Shown here piece by piece: positions 49,540-62,900 of a stretch of 64,000 nt of DNA (its first letter is position 1; every line of letters starts with the position of its first letter). Made by a program: the position numbers and the translations under genes. The stretch covers positions 248,001 through 312,000 of the forward strand of contig NZ_JAIUDA010000001.1 in assembly GCF_020179835.1 (NCBI RefSeq), written 5' to 3'. Origin of the DNA: Pantoea sp. alder81 (GTDB lineage: Bacteria; Pseudomonadota; Gammaproteobacteria; Enterobacterales; Enterobacteriaceae). The notes below the pieces were generated by a model. It had not been told where the DNA came from. It was given only the letters and a program-made list of their open reading frames with translations, and ran no database searches.

Positions 49540-49572
49540 CGGGAGTGGTCAGAATGAATGAAGAGGCGCGCG

Positions 49573-49794
49573 TCAGGCGACTTGCGCGACTTCACAGGGC
49601 ACAATCAAGCTGGCGTGATTGCCTTTTGGCCCTTCATGGACATCGAACTGAACCTGCTGGCCGGCCTTCAGCGTTCTGTATCCCTCCATCTGAATCGTGG
49701 AGTAGTGCGCGAAGATATCCTCGCCGCCGCCGATCGGACAGATAAAGCCGAAGCCTTTGGCGTTGTTGAACCATTTAACAGTACCCGTCTCCAT
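49573..49794 (-). CDS. cspD: Cold-shock-like protein CspD
   Basis: A 73-residue cold-shock domain protein with both nucleic-acid motifs, GFGFI and DIFAHY. The ATG at 49794 gives METGTVKWFNNAKG; an eight-codon longer frame is not used. The tail ASLIVPCEVAQVA is CspD-specific. In E. coli CspD is induced in stationary phase and blocks replication. It is divergent from clpS, as in E. coli. Confidence 0.95.
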   Translation of the reverse strand: METGTVKWFNNAKGFGFICPIGGGEDIFAHYSTIQMEGYRTLKAGQQVQFDVHEGPKGNHASLIVPCEVAQVA

Positions 49795-50116
49795 GCTTTT
49801 ACTTCCCTCGCAAGACATTTTGAACAGTAGGTGAGGTCATTGAAGCTGTGAGTCGAGTTTGTTTAAAACTCAATCAGCTTGTGTAAGTAGAATGTAGAGA
49901 AACGGACCTTATCGTCAAGCAAACGGCCCTGGCGGATGGGGAGAAATTCATCAAAATTTGAGGCAGTTAACGCTATTGCAAATTTTGTGATACAGGTCGC
50001 GCATGGGCTTTTAGTGCCGTTTTTTCTTCGGGATAGGGTGGCTTGACAGACATGTTAAACTTAGGAATGGGCACAGCAATGTGCACAATCGTAACGCAGA
50101 ATTTCGACGGAACATT
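49795..50116. other. 322-bp divergent region, cspD / clpSA
   Basis: No gene. It holds both promoters. A TTGACA at 50043-50048 may be a -35 box for clpS, but no good -10 is found at the proper distance. Confidence 0.4.
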
Positions 50117-50437
50117 ATGGCAAACACAAACGACTGGCTTAATTTCGAACATCTAGCCGAAGATAAAGTACGCGAAGGGTTAAAGCCGCCTTCAATGTAT
50201 AAAGTCATTCTGAATAATGACGATTATACACCTATGGAATTTGTTATTGACGTAGTCCAAAAGTTCTTTTCTTATGATGTTGAACGTGCAACGCAACTGA
50301 TGTTGAAAGTTCACTACCACGGAAAGGCGATTTGTGGTGTATTCACTGCAGAAGTGGCGGAAACCAAAGTCGCCCAGGTGAACAACTACGCACGAGAGAA
50401 TGAACATCCGTTGCTGTGTACGCTAGAAAAAGCCTGA
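50117..50437 (+). CDS. clpS: ATP-dependent Clp protease adaptor ClpS
   Basis: A 106-residue adaptor that delivers N-end-rule substrates to ClpAP. The start at 50117 gives [21 protein letters not shown]; longer frames are not needed. The ligand-binding [15 protein letters not shown] and [20 protein letters not shown] are intact. It is 55 bases upstream of clpA, and its partner aat (which makes N-end-rule degrons) is close by. Confidence 0.97.
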   Translation: MANTNDWLNFEHLAEDKVREGLKPPSMYKVILNNDDYTPMEFVIDVVQKFFSYDVERATQLMLKVHYHGKAICGVFTAEVAETKVAQVNNYARENEHPLLCTLEKA

Positions 50438-50492
50438 GCCCGTCTCCATATAGGGGAAAGGTTGTCAGAGCGATAATTGGGGGAGGTGCCAA

Positions 50493-52772
50493 ATGCTCAA
50501 TCAAGAACTGGAACTCAGTTTAAACATGGCTTTCGCCAGAGCGCGCGAGCACCGTCATGAGTTTATGACCGTCGAGCATCTGTTGCTGGCATTGCTCAGT
50601 AACCCGTCGGCCAGAGAGGCACTGGAAGCCTGTACGGTGGATATCGTGGCTCTGCGTCAGGAACTCGAAGCCTTCATCGAACAAACCACACCGGTGCTAC
50701 CAGCCAGTGAAGAAGAGCGCGATACTCAACCGACGCTCAGCTTCCAGCGCGTGCTGCAACGTGCGGTATTCCATGTCCAGTCATCCGGTCGCAGCGAAGT
50801 GGCTGGTGCGAACGTGCTGGTCGCCATCTTCAGCGAGCAGGAGTCGCAAGCGGCTTACCTGCTGCGCAAACACGAAGTGAGCCGCCTCGATGTGGTGAAC
50901 TTCATCTCCCATGGTACGCGTAAAGACGAACCGGGCCAGCCGCAGAACAATGCGGAGAATCCGGTTAACGAAGAGCAAGCAGGCGGGGAGGAACGTATGG
51001 AAAACTTCACCACCAATCTTAATCAGCTTGCTCGTGTCGGCGGAATCGATCCGCTGATCGGCCGCGATAAAGAGCTGGAGCGTGCCATTCAGGTATTGTG
51101 CCGTCGTCGTAAGAACAACCCGCTGCTGGTGGGTGAATCTGGCGTGGGTAAAACCGCTATCGCGGAAGGGCTGGCCTGGCGCATAGTGCAGGGCGATGTT
51201 CCAGAAGTGATGAAAGATTGCACCATCTACTCACTGGATATTGGCTCGCTGCTCGCGGGTACCAAGTACCGTGGTGATTTTGAAAAACGTTTCAAAGCGC
51301 TACTGAAACAGCTGGAACAAGACACCAGCAGTATTCTGTTCATCGACGAAATTCACACCATCATTGGTGCGGGTGCCGCGTCCGGTGGTCAGGTGGATGC
51401 GGCTAACCTGATCAAGCCGTTGCTCTCCGGCGGGAAAATCCGCGTGATGGGTTCAACCACCTATCAGGAGTTCAGCAACATCTTTGAGAAGGACCGTGCG
51501 CTGGCGCGTCGTTTCCAGAAGATCGACATTACCGAACCTTCTGTGGAAGAAACCGTTCAGATTCTTAACGGCCTGAAACCGAAATATGAAGCTCACCATG
51601 ATGTGCGTTATACCGCTAAAGCGGTACGTGCTGCGGTAGAGCTGGCGGTGAAATACATCAACGACCGTCATCTGCCTGATAAGGCGATTGACGTGATTGA
51701 TGAAGCCGGCGCGCGTGCGCGTCTGGTGCCGGTCAGCAAGCGTAAGAAAACCGTCAATGTGTCTGATATCGAGACTGTGGTGGCGCGAATTGCGCGTATC
51801 CCAGAGCAGAGTGTGTCGGCAACCGATCGCGATACGCTGAAGAATCTTGGCGACCGTTTGAAAATGCTGGTGTTCGGACAGGACAATGCGATTGAAGCGC
51901 TGACTGAAGCGATCAAAATGAGCCGTGCTGGTCTGGGTCAGGATCGTAAACCTGTAGGTTCATTCCTGTTTGCTGGGCCAACCGGTGTCGGTAAAACGGA
52001 AGTCACGGTGCAGCTGGCGAAAGCCCTGGGCATTGAATTGCTGCGTTTTGATATGTCCGAGTATATGGAGCGTCACACCGTCAGTCGTCTGATTGGTGCA
52101 CCTCCGGGCTATGTGGGCTTCGACCAGGGCGGTCTGCTGACCGATGCGGTAATCAAGCATCCGCATGCGGTGGTGCTGCTGGATGAAATCGAGAAAGCGC
52201 ACCCGGACGTTTTTAACCTGCTGTTGCAGGTGATGGACAACGGCATGCTGACCGATAACAACGGCCGTAAAGCGGACTTCCGCAATGTGGTGGTGGTGAT
52301 GACCACCAACGCCGGTGTGCGTGAGACTGAACGCAAATCGATTGGTCTGATTCATCAGGACAACAGTACGGATGCGATGGAGGAGATCAAAAAGATCTTT
52401 ACGCCAGAGTTCCGCAACCGCCTCGACAATATTATCTGGTTCCGTCATCTGGATACCACGGTGATCCATCAGGTAGTCGATAAGTTCATCGTTGAGTTGC
52501 AGGCCCAGTTGGATGCGAAAGGTGTGTCACTGGAAGTCAGTGATGATGCGCGTGACTGGCTGGCTGATAAGGGCTATGACAAAGCGATGGGCGCACGTCC
52601 TATGGCACGTGCCGTGCAGGAAAATCTGAAGAAACCACTGGCTAACGAACTGCTGTTTGGTTCATTGGTGGATGGCGGTTCAGTTTCGGTGGCGCTGGAT
52701 AAAGAGAAAAACCAGCTGACTTACCACTTCCTGAGTGCGGAAAAACGTAAAACCGAAGGGACTGTGCATTGA
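50493..52772 (+). CDS. clpA: ATP-dependent Clp protease ATP-binding subunit ClpA
   Basis: A 759-residue AAA+ unfoldase. After the N-domain that binds ClpS come D1 with Walker [10 protein letters not shown] near residue 214 and D2 with GPTGVGKTE near residue 495. The IGL-type loop for ClpP docking is seen as RKSIGLIHQ. It forms a hexamer with ClpP. GGGGGAGG stands before its start. A strong terminator follows. Confidence 0.98.
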   Translation: MLNQELELSLNMAFARAREHRHEFMTVEHLLLALLSNPSAREALEACTVDIVALRQELEAFIEQTTPVLPASEEERDTQPTLSFQRVLQRAVFHVQSSGRSEVAGANVLVAIFSEQESQAAYLLRKHEVSRLDVVNFISHGTRKDEPGQPQNNAENPVNEEQAGGEERMENFTTNLNQLARVGGIDPLIGRDKELERAIQVLCRRRKNNPLLVGESGVGKTAIAEGLAWRIVQGDVPEVMKDCTIYSLDIGSLLAGTKYRGDFEKRFKALLKQLEQDTSSILFIDEIHTIIGAGAASGGQVDAANLIKPLLSGGKIRVMGSTTYQEFSNIFEKDRALARRFQKIDITEPSVEETVQILNGLKPKYEAHHDVRYTAKAVRAAVELAVKYINDRHLPDKAIDVIDEAGARARLVPVSKRKKTVNVSDIETVVARIARIPEQSVSATDRDTLKNLGDRLKMLVFGQDNAIEALTEAIKMSRAGLGQDRKPVGSFLFAGPTGVGKTEVTVQLAKALGIELLRFDMSEYMERHTVSRLIGAPPGYVGFDQGGLLTDAVIKHPHAVVLLDEIEKAHPDVFNLLLQVMDNGMLTDNNGRKADFRNVVVVMTTNAGVRETERKSIGLIHQDNSTDAMEEIKKIFTPEFRNRLDNIIWFRHLDTTVIHQVVDKFIVELQAQLDAKGVSLEVSDDARDWLADKGYDKAMGARPMARAVQENLKKPLANELLFGSLVDGGSVSVALDKEKNQLTYHFLSAEKRKTEGTVH

Positions 52773-52793
52773 TGTGCTGAGTCGTAAATAAGA

Positions 52794-52820
52794 AAAGGCC
52801 GGATGCGAATCCGGCCTTTT
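52794..52820. terminator. Bidirectional terminator between clpA and infA
   Basis: AAAGGCCGGAT and ATCCGGCCTTTT form a long stem with a GCGA loop, then eight T on the plus strand and TTTTCTTATT on the minus strand. Confidence 0.9.
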
Positions 52821-52867
52821 TTTTCGCGCTCAGTTACTTGCCACAAACGCGAGATGTGGACAACAAC

Positions 52868-53433
<566 letters not shown>

Positions 53434-54126
53434 TCAAAAAAGGGTTTGTGTTTGCCAGCAACCGCTTAAAACAGGCTGCCACGCCAGTGTTTGCACATAC
53501 TGTAAATAATCGACACGCGGGATTTCAACTGCGCCTAATGAAGCCGTATGCGGGTTAAGCACCTGGCAATCAATCAAGCGTCCCTGATGAGCGAGGAAAT
53601 GTTGCGAGAATACCCACAGCGCTGTTTTTGAGGCATTTTCCTGACGGCTAAACATCGACTCACCACAAAAAATCTGCCCAAGCGCCAGTCCATACATGCC
53701 GCCCACCAGGCGATTATCACTCCAGACTTCAATCGAATGGGCATGACCCAGTTCATACAAGCGCAGCCAGGCGCGCTTCACTTCGAAAGTGATCCAGGTG
53801 CCTTCTTGTCTGCCGCTGGCACAGCCTTCCAGTACCTGCGGAAAGGCATGATTCATGGTGACGCGAAAGGGCGAACGGCGGTGAAAACGCGCCATGCTGC
53901 GGCTGAGATGAAAAGATTCAGGTAGCATCACGGCACGCGGATCGGGCGACCACCACAGAATCGGATCGCCGGGCGAAAACCAGGGGAAAATGCCGCGCTG
54001 ATAGGCGTTCATCAGCCGGGCAGGGGAGAGATCGCCGCCCATCGCCAGTAATCCATTCGGCTCGCGCAGCGCCATCTCCGGCGGAGGGAAATTTAATGAA
54101 TCCCGTGAAAGTTGTACCAGTCTCAT
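53434..54126 (-). CDS. aat: Leucyl/phenylalanyl-tRNA-protein transferase Aat
   Basis: A 230-residue enzyme that attaches Leu or Phe to proteins with N-terminal Arg or Lys, creating degrons for ClpS-ClpAP. The family motifs [36 protein letters not shown] and [13 protein letters not shown] are present. Together with clpS and clpA, it forms the local N-end-rule set. Confidence 0.96.
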   Translation of the reverse strand: MRLVQLSRDSLNFPPPEMALREPNGLLAMGGDLSPARLMNAYQRGIFPWFSPGDPILWWSPDPRAVMLPESFHLSRSMARFHRRSPFRVTMNHAFPQVLEGCASGRQEGTWITFEVKRAWLRLYELGHAHSIEVWSDNRLVGGMYGLALGQIFCGESMFSRQENASKTALWVFSQHFLAHQGRLIDCQVLNPHTASLGAVEIPRVDYLQYVQTLAWQPVLSGCWQTQTLF

Positions 54127-54159
54127 TGCGTCAATTACCCTTCGGGCTGTTCGCTAAGA

Positions 54160-55890
54160 CTATAGCGCAAAGCGCTGGTGGAAACGCCAGTAGCGTCCTG
54201 CTTTTGAGATTAATTCGTCGTGCGTCCCTGACTCAATAATCTGCCCCTGATCCATCACGCAAATACGATCCATTGTTGTCAGGCCACTGAGACGATGAGT
54301 CACCATGATCACGGTCTTGCCGTGGCTTACCTGACGCAGTAACGTCAGGATCTGCTGCTCAGTGGTGGCATCAAGCCCTTCGGTGGGTTCATCAAGCAAC
54401 CACAGATCGCCGTTGTGCAGCAGGGCGCGTGCAATCGCCAGCCGGCGCAGCTCGCCCCCCGACAGCGGGCGGCCACCTTCTCCCATCCACGCGTTGAGCC
54501 CTTCATCATGGTCCGCCAAATGAGTAAGTCCGACCTGGTGCAGCACCGCATTGAGTTGTTCATCGCTGGCGACAGGGTTTGCCAGCAGTAAATTATCGCG
54601 CAGCGTCTGGCTAAACAGATGTACGCGCTGCGTGACCACGCTAATGCGTTGACGCAGGCTGGCCTCATCCCATTCGGCAAGGGGGATGTTATTCAGTCGA
54701 ATCTTGCCCTGCTGCGCCTGCCAGCCACGGGTAATCAACGCCAGCAAACTGGATTTACCGCAGCCGGTGGGGCCGAGCAGTGCCAGATGCTCGCCGGTTC
54801 GCAGCGCAAGTGAGAACTGGATAAGTACCGGTTCCGAGCGCTGTGGATAATTGAAAGTGATATTTTCCAGCATCAGGCTGATGCCTGGATCAGAGTGCGC
54901 AGTCGAAGAAGGAAAACGAATTAGGGGCTCCTGCTCAATGATCTCCTGTACGCGCTGTGCCGCGCCAGTGACCTGCGACAGTGGCAAGAAGGCGCCCGCA
55001 ACCGGTGCCAGCGCTTCAAATGCCGCCAGGCCGCAGAACACGAAAAGCGCGATGAATGCGCCAGGTGCGCTATCGCCGCCCACGCCCGCTGCAGAGACCC
55101 ACAGGAGCAAGACCACGGTTAAGCCGCTGATTAACAGTAACAGGCTCTGCGCCAGCGCTTGCAGGCTATGCTGACCGCGCTGCGCCTGCTGCCAGCTGAT
55201 CTCTTCGGCATCAAGTTTGTTACGCCACAAACCCGCTGCGCCATAAATTTGTAATTCAGCGAGCCCGGTTACCCATTGCGTCAATTGCAAGCGCCAACTG
55301 GCTTGATGCTGAGCAATGCGATGCCCGGCTGAAATACCTAATCGCCAGAACAGCGGTGGCATCAGGAGCAGCGTCAGCAGCATGATTGCGCCCAGCAGCA
55401 GCGCCAGTGGCACATCTAACATTGCCAGACCGCAAATCACGACAATAATCACCACTGCGGCACCGACCAGCGGTGAAATCACACGCAGATAGAGATGATC
55501 TAACGTATCGACATCACTGACAAAGCGGTTCAGCAGTTCGCCTTGTCTGAAACGCGCCAGTTGTTCAGGTGCCAGCGCCATCAGCCTGCTAAAGGTGAAT
55601 ACACGCAAATGCTGCAGCACCCTGAAGGTGGCATCGTGGCTGACCAGGCGCTCGAAGTAACGCGAAGCGGTGCGGATAATCGCCGCACCCCGTACGCCCG
55701 CTGCGGGCAACATATAGTTAAAACTGTACAGGCCAGCTACACCCGCCAGCGATGAGGCTGCGAGGAACCAGCCAGATAGGGTGAGCAAGCCGATACTGGC
55801 GAGCAAAGTCGCAATAGCCAAAATGATGCCCAGGCCTAAACGCCATGGATGACGACGAAACAGGCGCAGAAACGGCAATAATGGATTCAT
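54160..55890 (-). CDS. cydC: Heterodimeric ABC transporter subunit CydC
   Basis: A 576-residue half transporter with six membrane segments followed by an ABC cassette (GPTGCGKSS, LSGGELRRLAIARAL, LLDEPTEGLD). With CydD it exports or moves heme-linked thiols such as cysteine and glutathione and is needed for assembly of cytochrome bd. The ATG at 55890 shares a base with the cydD stop (TGATG) and has AGGAG before it; a longer frame is rejected. Confidence 0.95.
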   Translation of the reverse strand: MNPLLPFLRLFRRHPWRLGLGIILAIATLLASIGLLTLSGWFLAASSLAGVAGLYSFNYMLPAAGVRGAAIIRTASRYFERLVSHDATFRVLQHLRVFTFSRLMALAPEQLARFRQGELLNRFVSDVDTLDHLYLRVISPLVGAAVVIIVVICGLAMLDVPLALLLGAIMLLTLLLMPPLFWRLGISAGHRIAQHQASWRLQLTQWVTGLAELQIYGAAGLWRNKLDAEEISWQQAQRGQHSLQALAQSLLLLISGLTVVLLLWVSAAGVGGDSAPGAFIALFVFCGLAAFEALAPVAGAFLPLSQVTGAAQRVQEIIEQEPLIRFPSSTAHSDPGISLMLENITFNYPQRSEPVLIQFSLALRTGEHLALLGPTGCGKSSLLALITRGWQAQQGKIRLNNIPLAEWDEASLRQRISVVTQRVHLFSQTLRDNLLLANPVASDEQLNAVLHQVGLTHLADHDEGLNAWMGEGGRPLSGGELRRLAIARALLHNGDLWLLDEPTEGLDATTEQQILTLLRQVSHGKTVIMVTHRLSGLTTMDRICVMDQGQIIESGTHDELISKAGRYWRFHQRFAL

Positions 55891-57659
55891 CAGACAATCT
55901 CCTGCTGGCGATGCTGTACCATGGCGCGCAACGGCCCATCCTGAGCCATCAACTGCTGCCAATTCCCCTGCTGTACCAGTTGCCCGGATTGCATCACCCA
56001 GACTTCATCCCAATGGGCGAGATCGTGAAGTTGATGGGTAATCATCAGGGTGGTTTGCTGTGTGGCGGCCTGGTTTAATGCACGCATTACATGCTGTTCA
56101 CTCTGGCTATCAAGCCCTGAACCGGGCTCATCCAGCAACAGGAGTTGTGCAGGTTTTAACAGCGCACGCGCCACGGCGACGCGTTGCGCCTGGCCGACAG
56201 ACAGGCCCATGCCGCCATCACCGAGCGGCGTGTCGAGGCCCTGCGGTAAACGAGCGAGAAATTCATTCACGCCCGCCTGTTGTATAACGCTGCGCAGGGT
56301 TACTTCATCAATGCTGCTGTTAAGCGACAGGTTTTCGCGCAACGTCGGCGCGGGCAGATGCGGATTTTGACCCACCCATGCCAGATGCTGCTGCCAGTTC
56401 TCACGGCTGATATCCCGCAGTTCATACCCATTGACCTGCAGCGACCCCTGATAGGGCAGAAAACCGAGCAGCACGTTCATCAGCGCTGATTTTCCTGCGC
56501 CACTTTGGCCCACCAGCGCTACGCGTTTACCCGCTTCAAGGGTAAAATTCAGCGGCTGTGACAACCTTTCACCTTTGGCTGTCATCACCACCAAATCCTG
56601 CGCTTCAAGGCTTAATGCGGTTACAAAATCAACTGACAGGCTGGTGGTCGCAGGCGTGATTTCCGGACTCTCGTTGAGAAAACGATCCAGTGCGTCGGCG
56701 CCTCCAACGGCTTGCGCTTTAGCGTGGTAAAAAGTTCCGAGATCGCGCAGCGGCTGGAAAAACTCGGGCGCCAGGATCAGCGCCAGGAATCCGGCAAACA
56801 AGGTCACGCCAGTGCCGTAATGACCGAAATTGAGTTCGCCAAGATAGGAAAAGCCGAAATAGACCGCGACCACAGCAATCGCCAGTGAGGCAAAGAATTC
56901 CAATACCGCGGAAGAGAGAAAGGCAAGACGTAGCACTTCCATGGTGCGCTGACGAAAATCCGTGGTGCTTTCGGCGATCGCCTGCTGTTCAGCTTCAGCC
57001 CGATCGAACAGACGCAATGTTTCACGCCCGCGGAGTCGGTCATAAAAATCGCCGCTCAGGCGCGCCAGCGCCAGGAAGTTGCGACGGTTTGCATCAGCGG
57101 CGCCCATGCCGACCATCGCCATGAAAATAGGAATTAGCGGTGCGGTCGCGAGCAGAATCAATCCCGCCGCCCAGTTAATTGGGAAGATCGCGATCAGGAT
57201 GGCAAAGGGGATAAACACGGCCAGTGACATTTGGGGCAGATATCGCGCGTAATACTCCTGCATCTCTTCAATTTGCTCAAGAAGCAGCGTTGTCCAGCTT
57301 CCCGCCGGTTTGCCCTGAACCCAGGCCGGACCGAGATCGTTCAGCTTATCCAGTACCTGTTTGCGCAGAGCACGACGGATAGCGACGCCAGCACGGTAAC
57401 CCGCCATTTCACGCGCATAGTGCAGACCTGCGCGGAGAACAAAGCAAAGCAGTAGCAGGATGAAATCAGTCAGCAGGGCACTGCGCGGTTGTTGCGCCAC
57501 GATGAGATTTTGCAGTAGCGAGGCCAGCAGCCAGGCCTGAGCAATAATCACCAGCGCGCCGGCAAAACCAAATAACGATGCGGCACGTAAACTGCTTGCG
57601 CCGTGAAGACGTTGCTGACGGAGCCAGCGAAGAAGATGTTGCTGCCGTGATTTTTCCAT
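55890..57659 (-). CDS. cydD: Heterodimeric ABC transporter subunit CydD
   Basis: A 589-residue half transporter: six membrane segments, then Walker A GQSGAGKSA, a variant signature LSVGQAQRVAVARAL and LLLDEPGSGLD. The signature with valine in place of glycine is shared with E. coli CydD. The ATG at 57659 matches E. coli (MEKSRQQHL); a GTG at 57677 is possible. It is the first gene of cydDC and is separated from trxB by a terminator. Confidence 0.94.
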   Translation of the reverse strand: MEKSRQQHLLRWLRQQRLHGASSLRAASLFGFAGALVIIAQAWLLASLLQNLIVAQQPRSALLTDFILLLLCFVLRAGLHYAREMAGYRAGVAIRRALRKQVLDKLNDLGPAWVQGKPAGSWTTLLLEQIEEMQEYYARYLPQMSLAVFIPFAILIAIFPINWAAGLILLATAPLIPIFMAMVGMGAADANRRNFLALARLSGDFYDRLRGRETLRLFDRAEAEQQAIAESTTDFRQRTMEVLRLAFLSSAVLEFFASLAIAVVAVYFGFSYLGELNFGHYGTGVTLFAGFLALILAPEFFQPLRDLGTFYHAKAQAVGGADALDRFLNESPEITPATTSLSVDFVTALSLEAQDLVVMTAKGERLSQPLNFTLEAGKRVALVGQSGAGKSALMNVLLGFLPYQGSLQVNGYELRDISRENWQQHLAWVGQNPHLPAPTLRENLSLNSSIDEVTLRSVIQQAGVNEFLARLPQGLDTPLGDGGMGLSVGQAQRVAVARALLKPAQLLLLDEPGSGLDSQSEQHVMRALNQAATQQTTLMITHQLHDLAHWDEVWVMQSGQLVQQGNWQQLMAQDGPLRAMVQHRQQEIV

Positions 57660-57746
57660 GCGAAGCCGTTTGATCACTGATGGAGAGAGGCAAAACCGGA
57701 TAAAGTGTCCGGAAATATTAAGCGCATGAACTTTAGCATGCAGGCA

Positions 57747-57774
57747 ATAAAAAAGGCGACCAAAACAGGTCGCC
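57747..57774 (-). terminator. trxB terminator
   Basis: On the minus strand GGCGACC and GGTCGCC pair around six bases and lead into TTTTTTATT. It separates trxB from cydD. Confidence 0.88.
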
Positions 57775-57805
57775 TCTTAGCAATTATGATCAGCTTATTA
57801 ACAAG

Positions 57806-59291
<1,486 letters not shown>

Positions 59292-59786
59292 ATGGTAGAC
59301 AATAAGAAACGCCCCGGTAAAGACCTGGATCGTATCGACAGAAACATTCTGAATGAATTGCAGAAAGACGGTCGTATTTCCAATGTTGAGCTTTCAAAAC
59401 GTGTTGGCTTATCACCTACGCCGTGTCTTGAGCGTGTGCGTCGCCTGGAGCGTCAGGGCTTCATTCTGGGTTACACCGCACAGCTGAATCCACATTATCT
59501 GGATGCTTCACTGCTGGTATTCGTTGAGATTACTCTGAATCGTGGTGCGCCAGATGTGTTTGAGCAATTTAACGCCGCTGTGCAAAAACTTGAGGAAACT
59601 CAAGAGTGTCACCTCGTTTCCGGTGACTTTGACTACCTGTTGAAAACTCGCGTGCCGGACATGTCCGCCTATCGTAAGCTTTTGGGTGAAACCTTGCTGC
59701 GCCTGCCGGGTGTAAACGACACTCGTACATACGTGGTAATGGAAGAGGTCAAACAGAGCAATCGCCTGGTGATCAAAACCCGTTGA
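59292..59786 (+). CDS. lrp: Leucine-responsive regulatory protein Lrp
   Basis: A 164-residue global regulator with an N-terminal winged helix-turn-helix (ELSKRVGLSPTPCLERVRRLERQGFI) and a C-terminal AsnC/RAM domain. The start at 59292 gives MVDNKKRPGKDLDRIDRNIL, identical to E. coli at the start. It forms octamers or hexadecamers and controls amino-acid metabolism. It has its own terminator and precedes ftsK, as in E. coli. Confidence 0.97.
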   Translation: MVDNKKRPGKDLDRIDRNILNELQKDGRISNVELSKRVGLSPTPCLERVRRLERQGFILGYTAQLNPHYLDASLLVFVEITLNRGAPDVFEQFNAAVQKLEETQECHLVSGDFDYLLKTRVPDMSAYRKLLGETLLRLPGVNDTRTYVVMEEVKQSNRLVIKTR

Positions 59787-59843
59787 TGCAGGGCAGGTGC
59801 ATAACTTGCAGGAATTCGGTACACTCCTGTGAATTCATACAGG

Positions 59844-59870
59844 AACAGCGTCGGGCTTGCCCGGCGCTGT
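59844..59870 (+). terminator. lrp terminator
   Basis: AACAGCG and CGCTGTT pair with inner GGGC/GCCC, followed by GCCTTCTTA. A short inverted repeat TCCTGT/ACAGGA at 59825-59844 precedes it. The T run is poor, so leak-through to ftsK is possible. Confidence 0.6.
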
Positions 59871-59905
59871 TGCCTTCTTAATTTACAGGCACCTGGAGAG
59901 TTCTC

Positions 59906-62900
59906 TTGAGCCAGGAATATACAGAAGATAAAGACGTTTCGTTACAACCGCTGAGCAGTGGACGCAGGCTGCTGGAAGCGTTGCTCATCCTTGTGGCCCT
60001 GTTCGCCATCTATTTGATGGTGTCGCTGGTTAGCTTCAATCCTTCCGATCCAAGCTGGTCGCAGACCGCATGGCATGAACCGATCCATAATTTGGGCGGC
60101 AGTGTTGGCGCATGGCTGGCGGATACCCTCTTATTCATTTTCGGCGTAATGGCGTATGCCATTCCTCCGGTGATCATTGGCTTGTGCTGGATTACATTCC
60201 GTCAGCGCGATCGCCAGGATTACATCGATTACTTTGCGGTGGGCTTGCGCCTGATTGGCGTGCTGGCGCTGGTGGTGACCACTTGCGGTTTAGCCGCGCT
60301 GAACGTCGATGACATCTGGTACTTTGCTTCGGGCGGTGTGATTGGCAGCCTCGTCAGCAATGCAATGGCACCCTGGTTCAGTTCTGCAGGCGGTACTTTG
60401 ACGCTGATCTGTGTCTGGGCGGCAGGTATTACCTTGTATACCGGGTGGTCGTGGCTAACCATCGCCGAAAAAATCGGTAGCGTGGTGATGGGCGTGCTGA
60501 CCTTTGCCAGCAACCGATCGCGTCATGACGAACCCTGGCAGGAAGAAGAGGAGTACGAAGAAGAGGAAGAGCATGCAGAACAGGCTGCGCCTCCGCTTCG
60601 TGCTGCGCAATCGCATGAGGAAGATGATGACGTTCTGCTGGCTAAACCGCGTAAAGTGGCCGAGCCTATCGCCGAACAGTTGCCGGATGATCCTCTGTTA
60701 GCCAAAGCCAGTGCAGCAACTGCAGCGGCCATTGCGGTGACCGCTGAAGCTGCACACCAGGCTCCCGTTGTGCAGCCCCCGGTGGTCAACGCAGCAGCCG
60801 AGCCGGCTCCCACGTATCACAGCGCTGATGTGGCTGCGCCAGCACAGCCTGTTGCAGCACCGCCACCTGCGCCTGAACCGGTTATCCAACCCGCGCCGCC
60901 GCTGTATCGCTTTGAAGTGCCGAGCGAACCTGCGCCTTCAGCGTTCTCACCGGTGGATGATGATGAAGGGCCGCGCATGGGGAACTGGCAGGACGCCGCC
61001 CAATCATCCGCTTCTCTGAACACAGCGGCAGCCGCAGCGTTGGGTGCAGCAGCAGCGAAAACGGCTTCAGCTTATATGCCGGCATTCGATGTGGTGCCTG
61101 AGCGCGATTACAATCCTCAGGTGAAGCAGGGTATTGGCCCTGAATTACCGCGTCCGAACAAAGTTAAACTGCCGACACGTCGTGAGCTGGCTTCTTACGG
61201 CATTAAGTTGCCATCACAGCGCATGGCGGAAGACAAAGCGCGAGAAGAAGCCGAACAGCAACTGCCTGAAATGACGGCGACCTATCATGAACCTCTACAG
61301 GATCATGAAGAGGATGCTGCGTTGCAGGAAGCCCAACTGCGCGAAGCGTTTGCGTCCCAGCAACAGCAGCGCTATGCAGAGACCGGACAGCATCAAGTCG
61401 AAGATGATGAAGAGGATCTGCATCAGGCTCAGTTGGCCAATCAGTTTGCGGCTCAGCAGCAACAGCGCTATCAGCAACCTGAAGCCAATGAAGGCCCGGC
61501 ATTTAACCTGGATACCTCATCGGCCTTTGATTTTTCGCCAATGAAAGACCTGGTTGATGACAGCCCCAGCGAGCCGTTGTTTACCATTGCTGCGACGCCT
61601 GAGCCGGAAGTTCCTGCGCAGTGGCAGCAACCTGCTGCACCGCAGCCTCAAGCACCTGCACAGTGGCAACAACCTGCTGCACCGCAACCTCAAGCTCCTG
61701 CGCAGTGGCAGCAACCAGCCACACCGCAGCCTGAAGCGCCTGCGCAATGGCAACAGCCTGCTGCACCTCAGCCGGAAGCCATGCCTTCGCTGAATGAACA
61801 CAACAGCCCGTGGTCATCATCCGAGTCAGAGAGTTATTCTGCGCCAGCAGAAGCGCCTCAACCGGTTGCACCTGCGCAAGATAGCCTGTTCCATCCGTTC
61901 CTGGTGCGCCATGAACGTCCGCTGGAGAGGCCTTCCACACCGCTGCCGACACTCGATCTGCTGACCTCGCCGCCTTCGGAAGAAGAGCCGGTAGATATGT
62001 TCGCGCTGGAGCAAACGGCACGTCTGGTGGAAGCACGTCTGGCCGATTATCGTGTGAAAGCCGAGGTGGTGGGCATCTCGCCTGGCCCGGTGATTACCCG
62101 CTTTGAGCTTGATCTTGCGCCTGGCGTGAAAGCCGCCCGTATCTCTAACCTGTCACGCGATTTGGCTCGTTCGCTTTCAGCCGTCGCGGTTCGTGTGGTG
62201 GAAGTGATTCCAGGCAAGCCGTATGTCGGGCTGGAATTACCGAACAAACATCGCCAAACCGTGTATCTGCGTGAAGTGCTGGACTGCGACAAGTTCCGCG
62301 ATAACCCATCACCGCTGGCGGTGGTGCTGGGTAAAGACATTTCGGGTCAACCGGTGGTAGCCGATCTGGCGAAGATGCCGCACCTGCTGGTTGCCGGTAC
62401 CACCGGCTCCGGTAAGTCGGTTGGTGTGAACACCATGATCATCAGCATGCTGTATAAAGCCACGCCGGAAGAAGTGCGCTTTATCATGATCGACCCGAAA
62501 ATGCTGGAGCTGTCCGTCTACGAAGGCATTCCGCATTTGCTAACTGAAGTGGTCACCGACATGAAAGATGCGGCGAATGCGCTGCGCTGGAGTGTGGGTG
62601 AGATGGAGCGTCGCTACAAGCTGATGTCTGCGCTGGGCGTGCGTAACCTTGCCGGTTACAACGAGAAAATTGAGCAGGCAGCTGCCATGGGGCGCCCAAT
62701 TCCAGACCCATTCTGGAAGCCGGGTGACAGTATGGACACCACGCCGCCTGTGCTGGAAAAACTGCCGTATATCGTGGTGTTGGTGGATGAGTTCGCCGAC
62801 CTGATGATGGCGGTAGGTAAGAAAGTCGAAGAGTTGATTGCTCGCCTGGCGCAGAAAGCGCGTGCAGCGGGTATTCACCTGGTGCTGGCGACGCAGCGTC

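Noticed and set aside
50043..50070. TTGACA as a clpS promoter
   Set aside because: No acceptable -10 hexamer at 16-18 bases, so I do not list it as a separate promoter.
51960..52469. Long open frame antisense to clpA
   Set aside because: Explained by codon bias of clpA on the other strand; composition (many H, R, Q) is that of a shadow frame.
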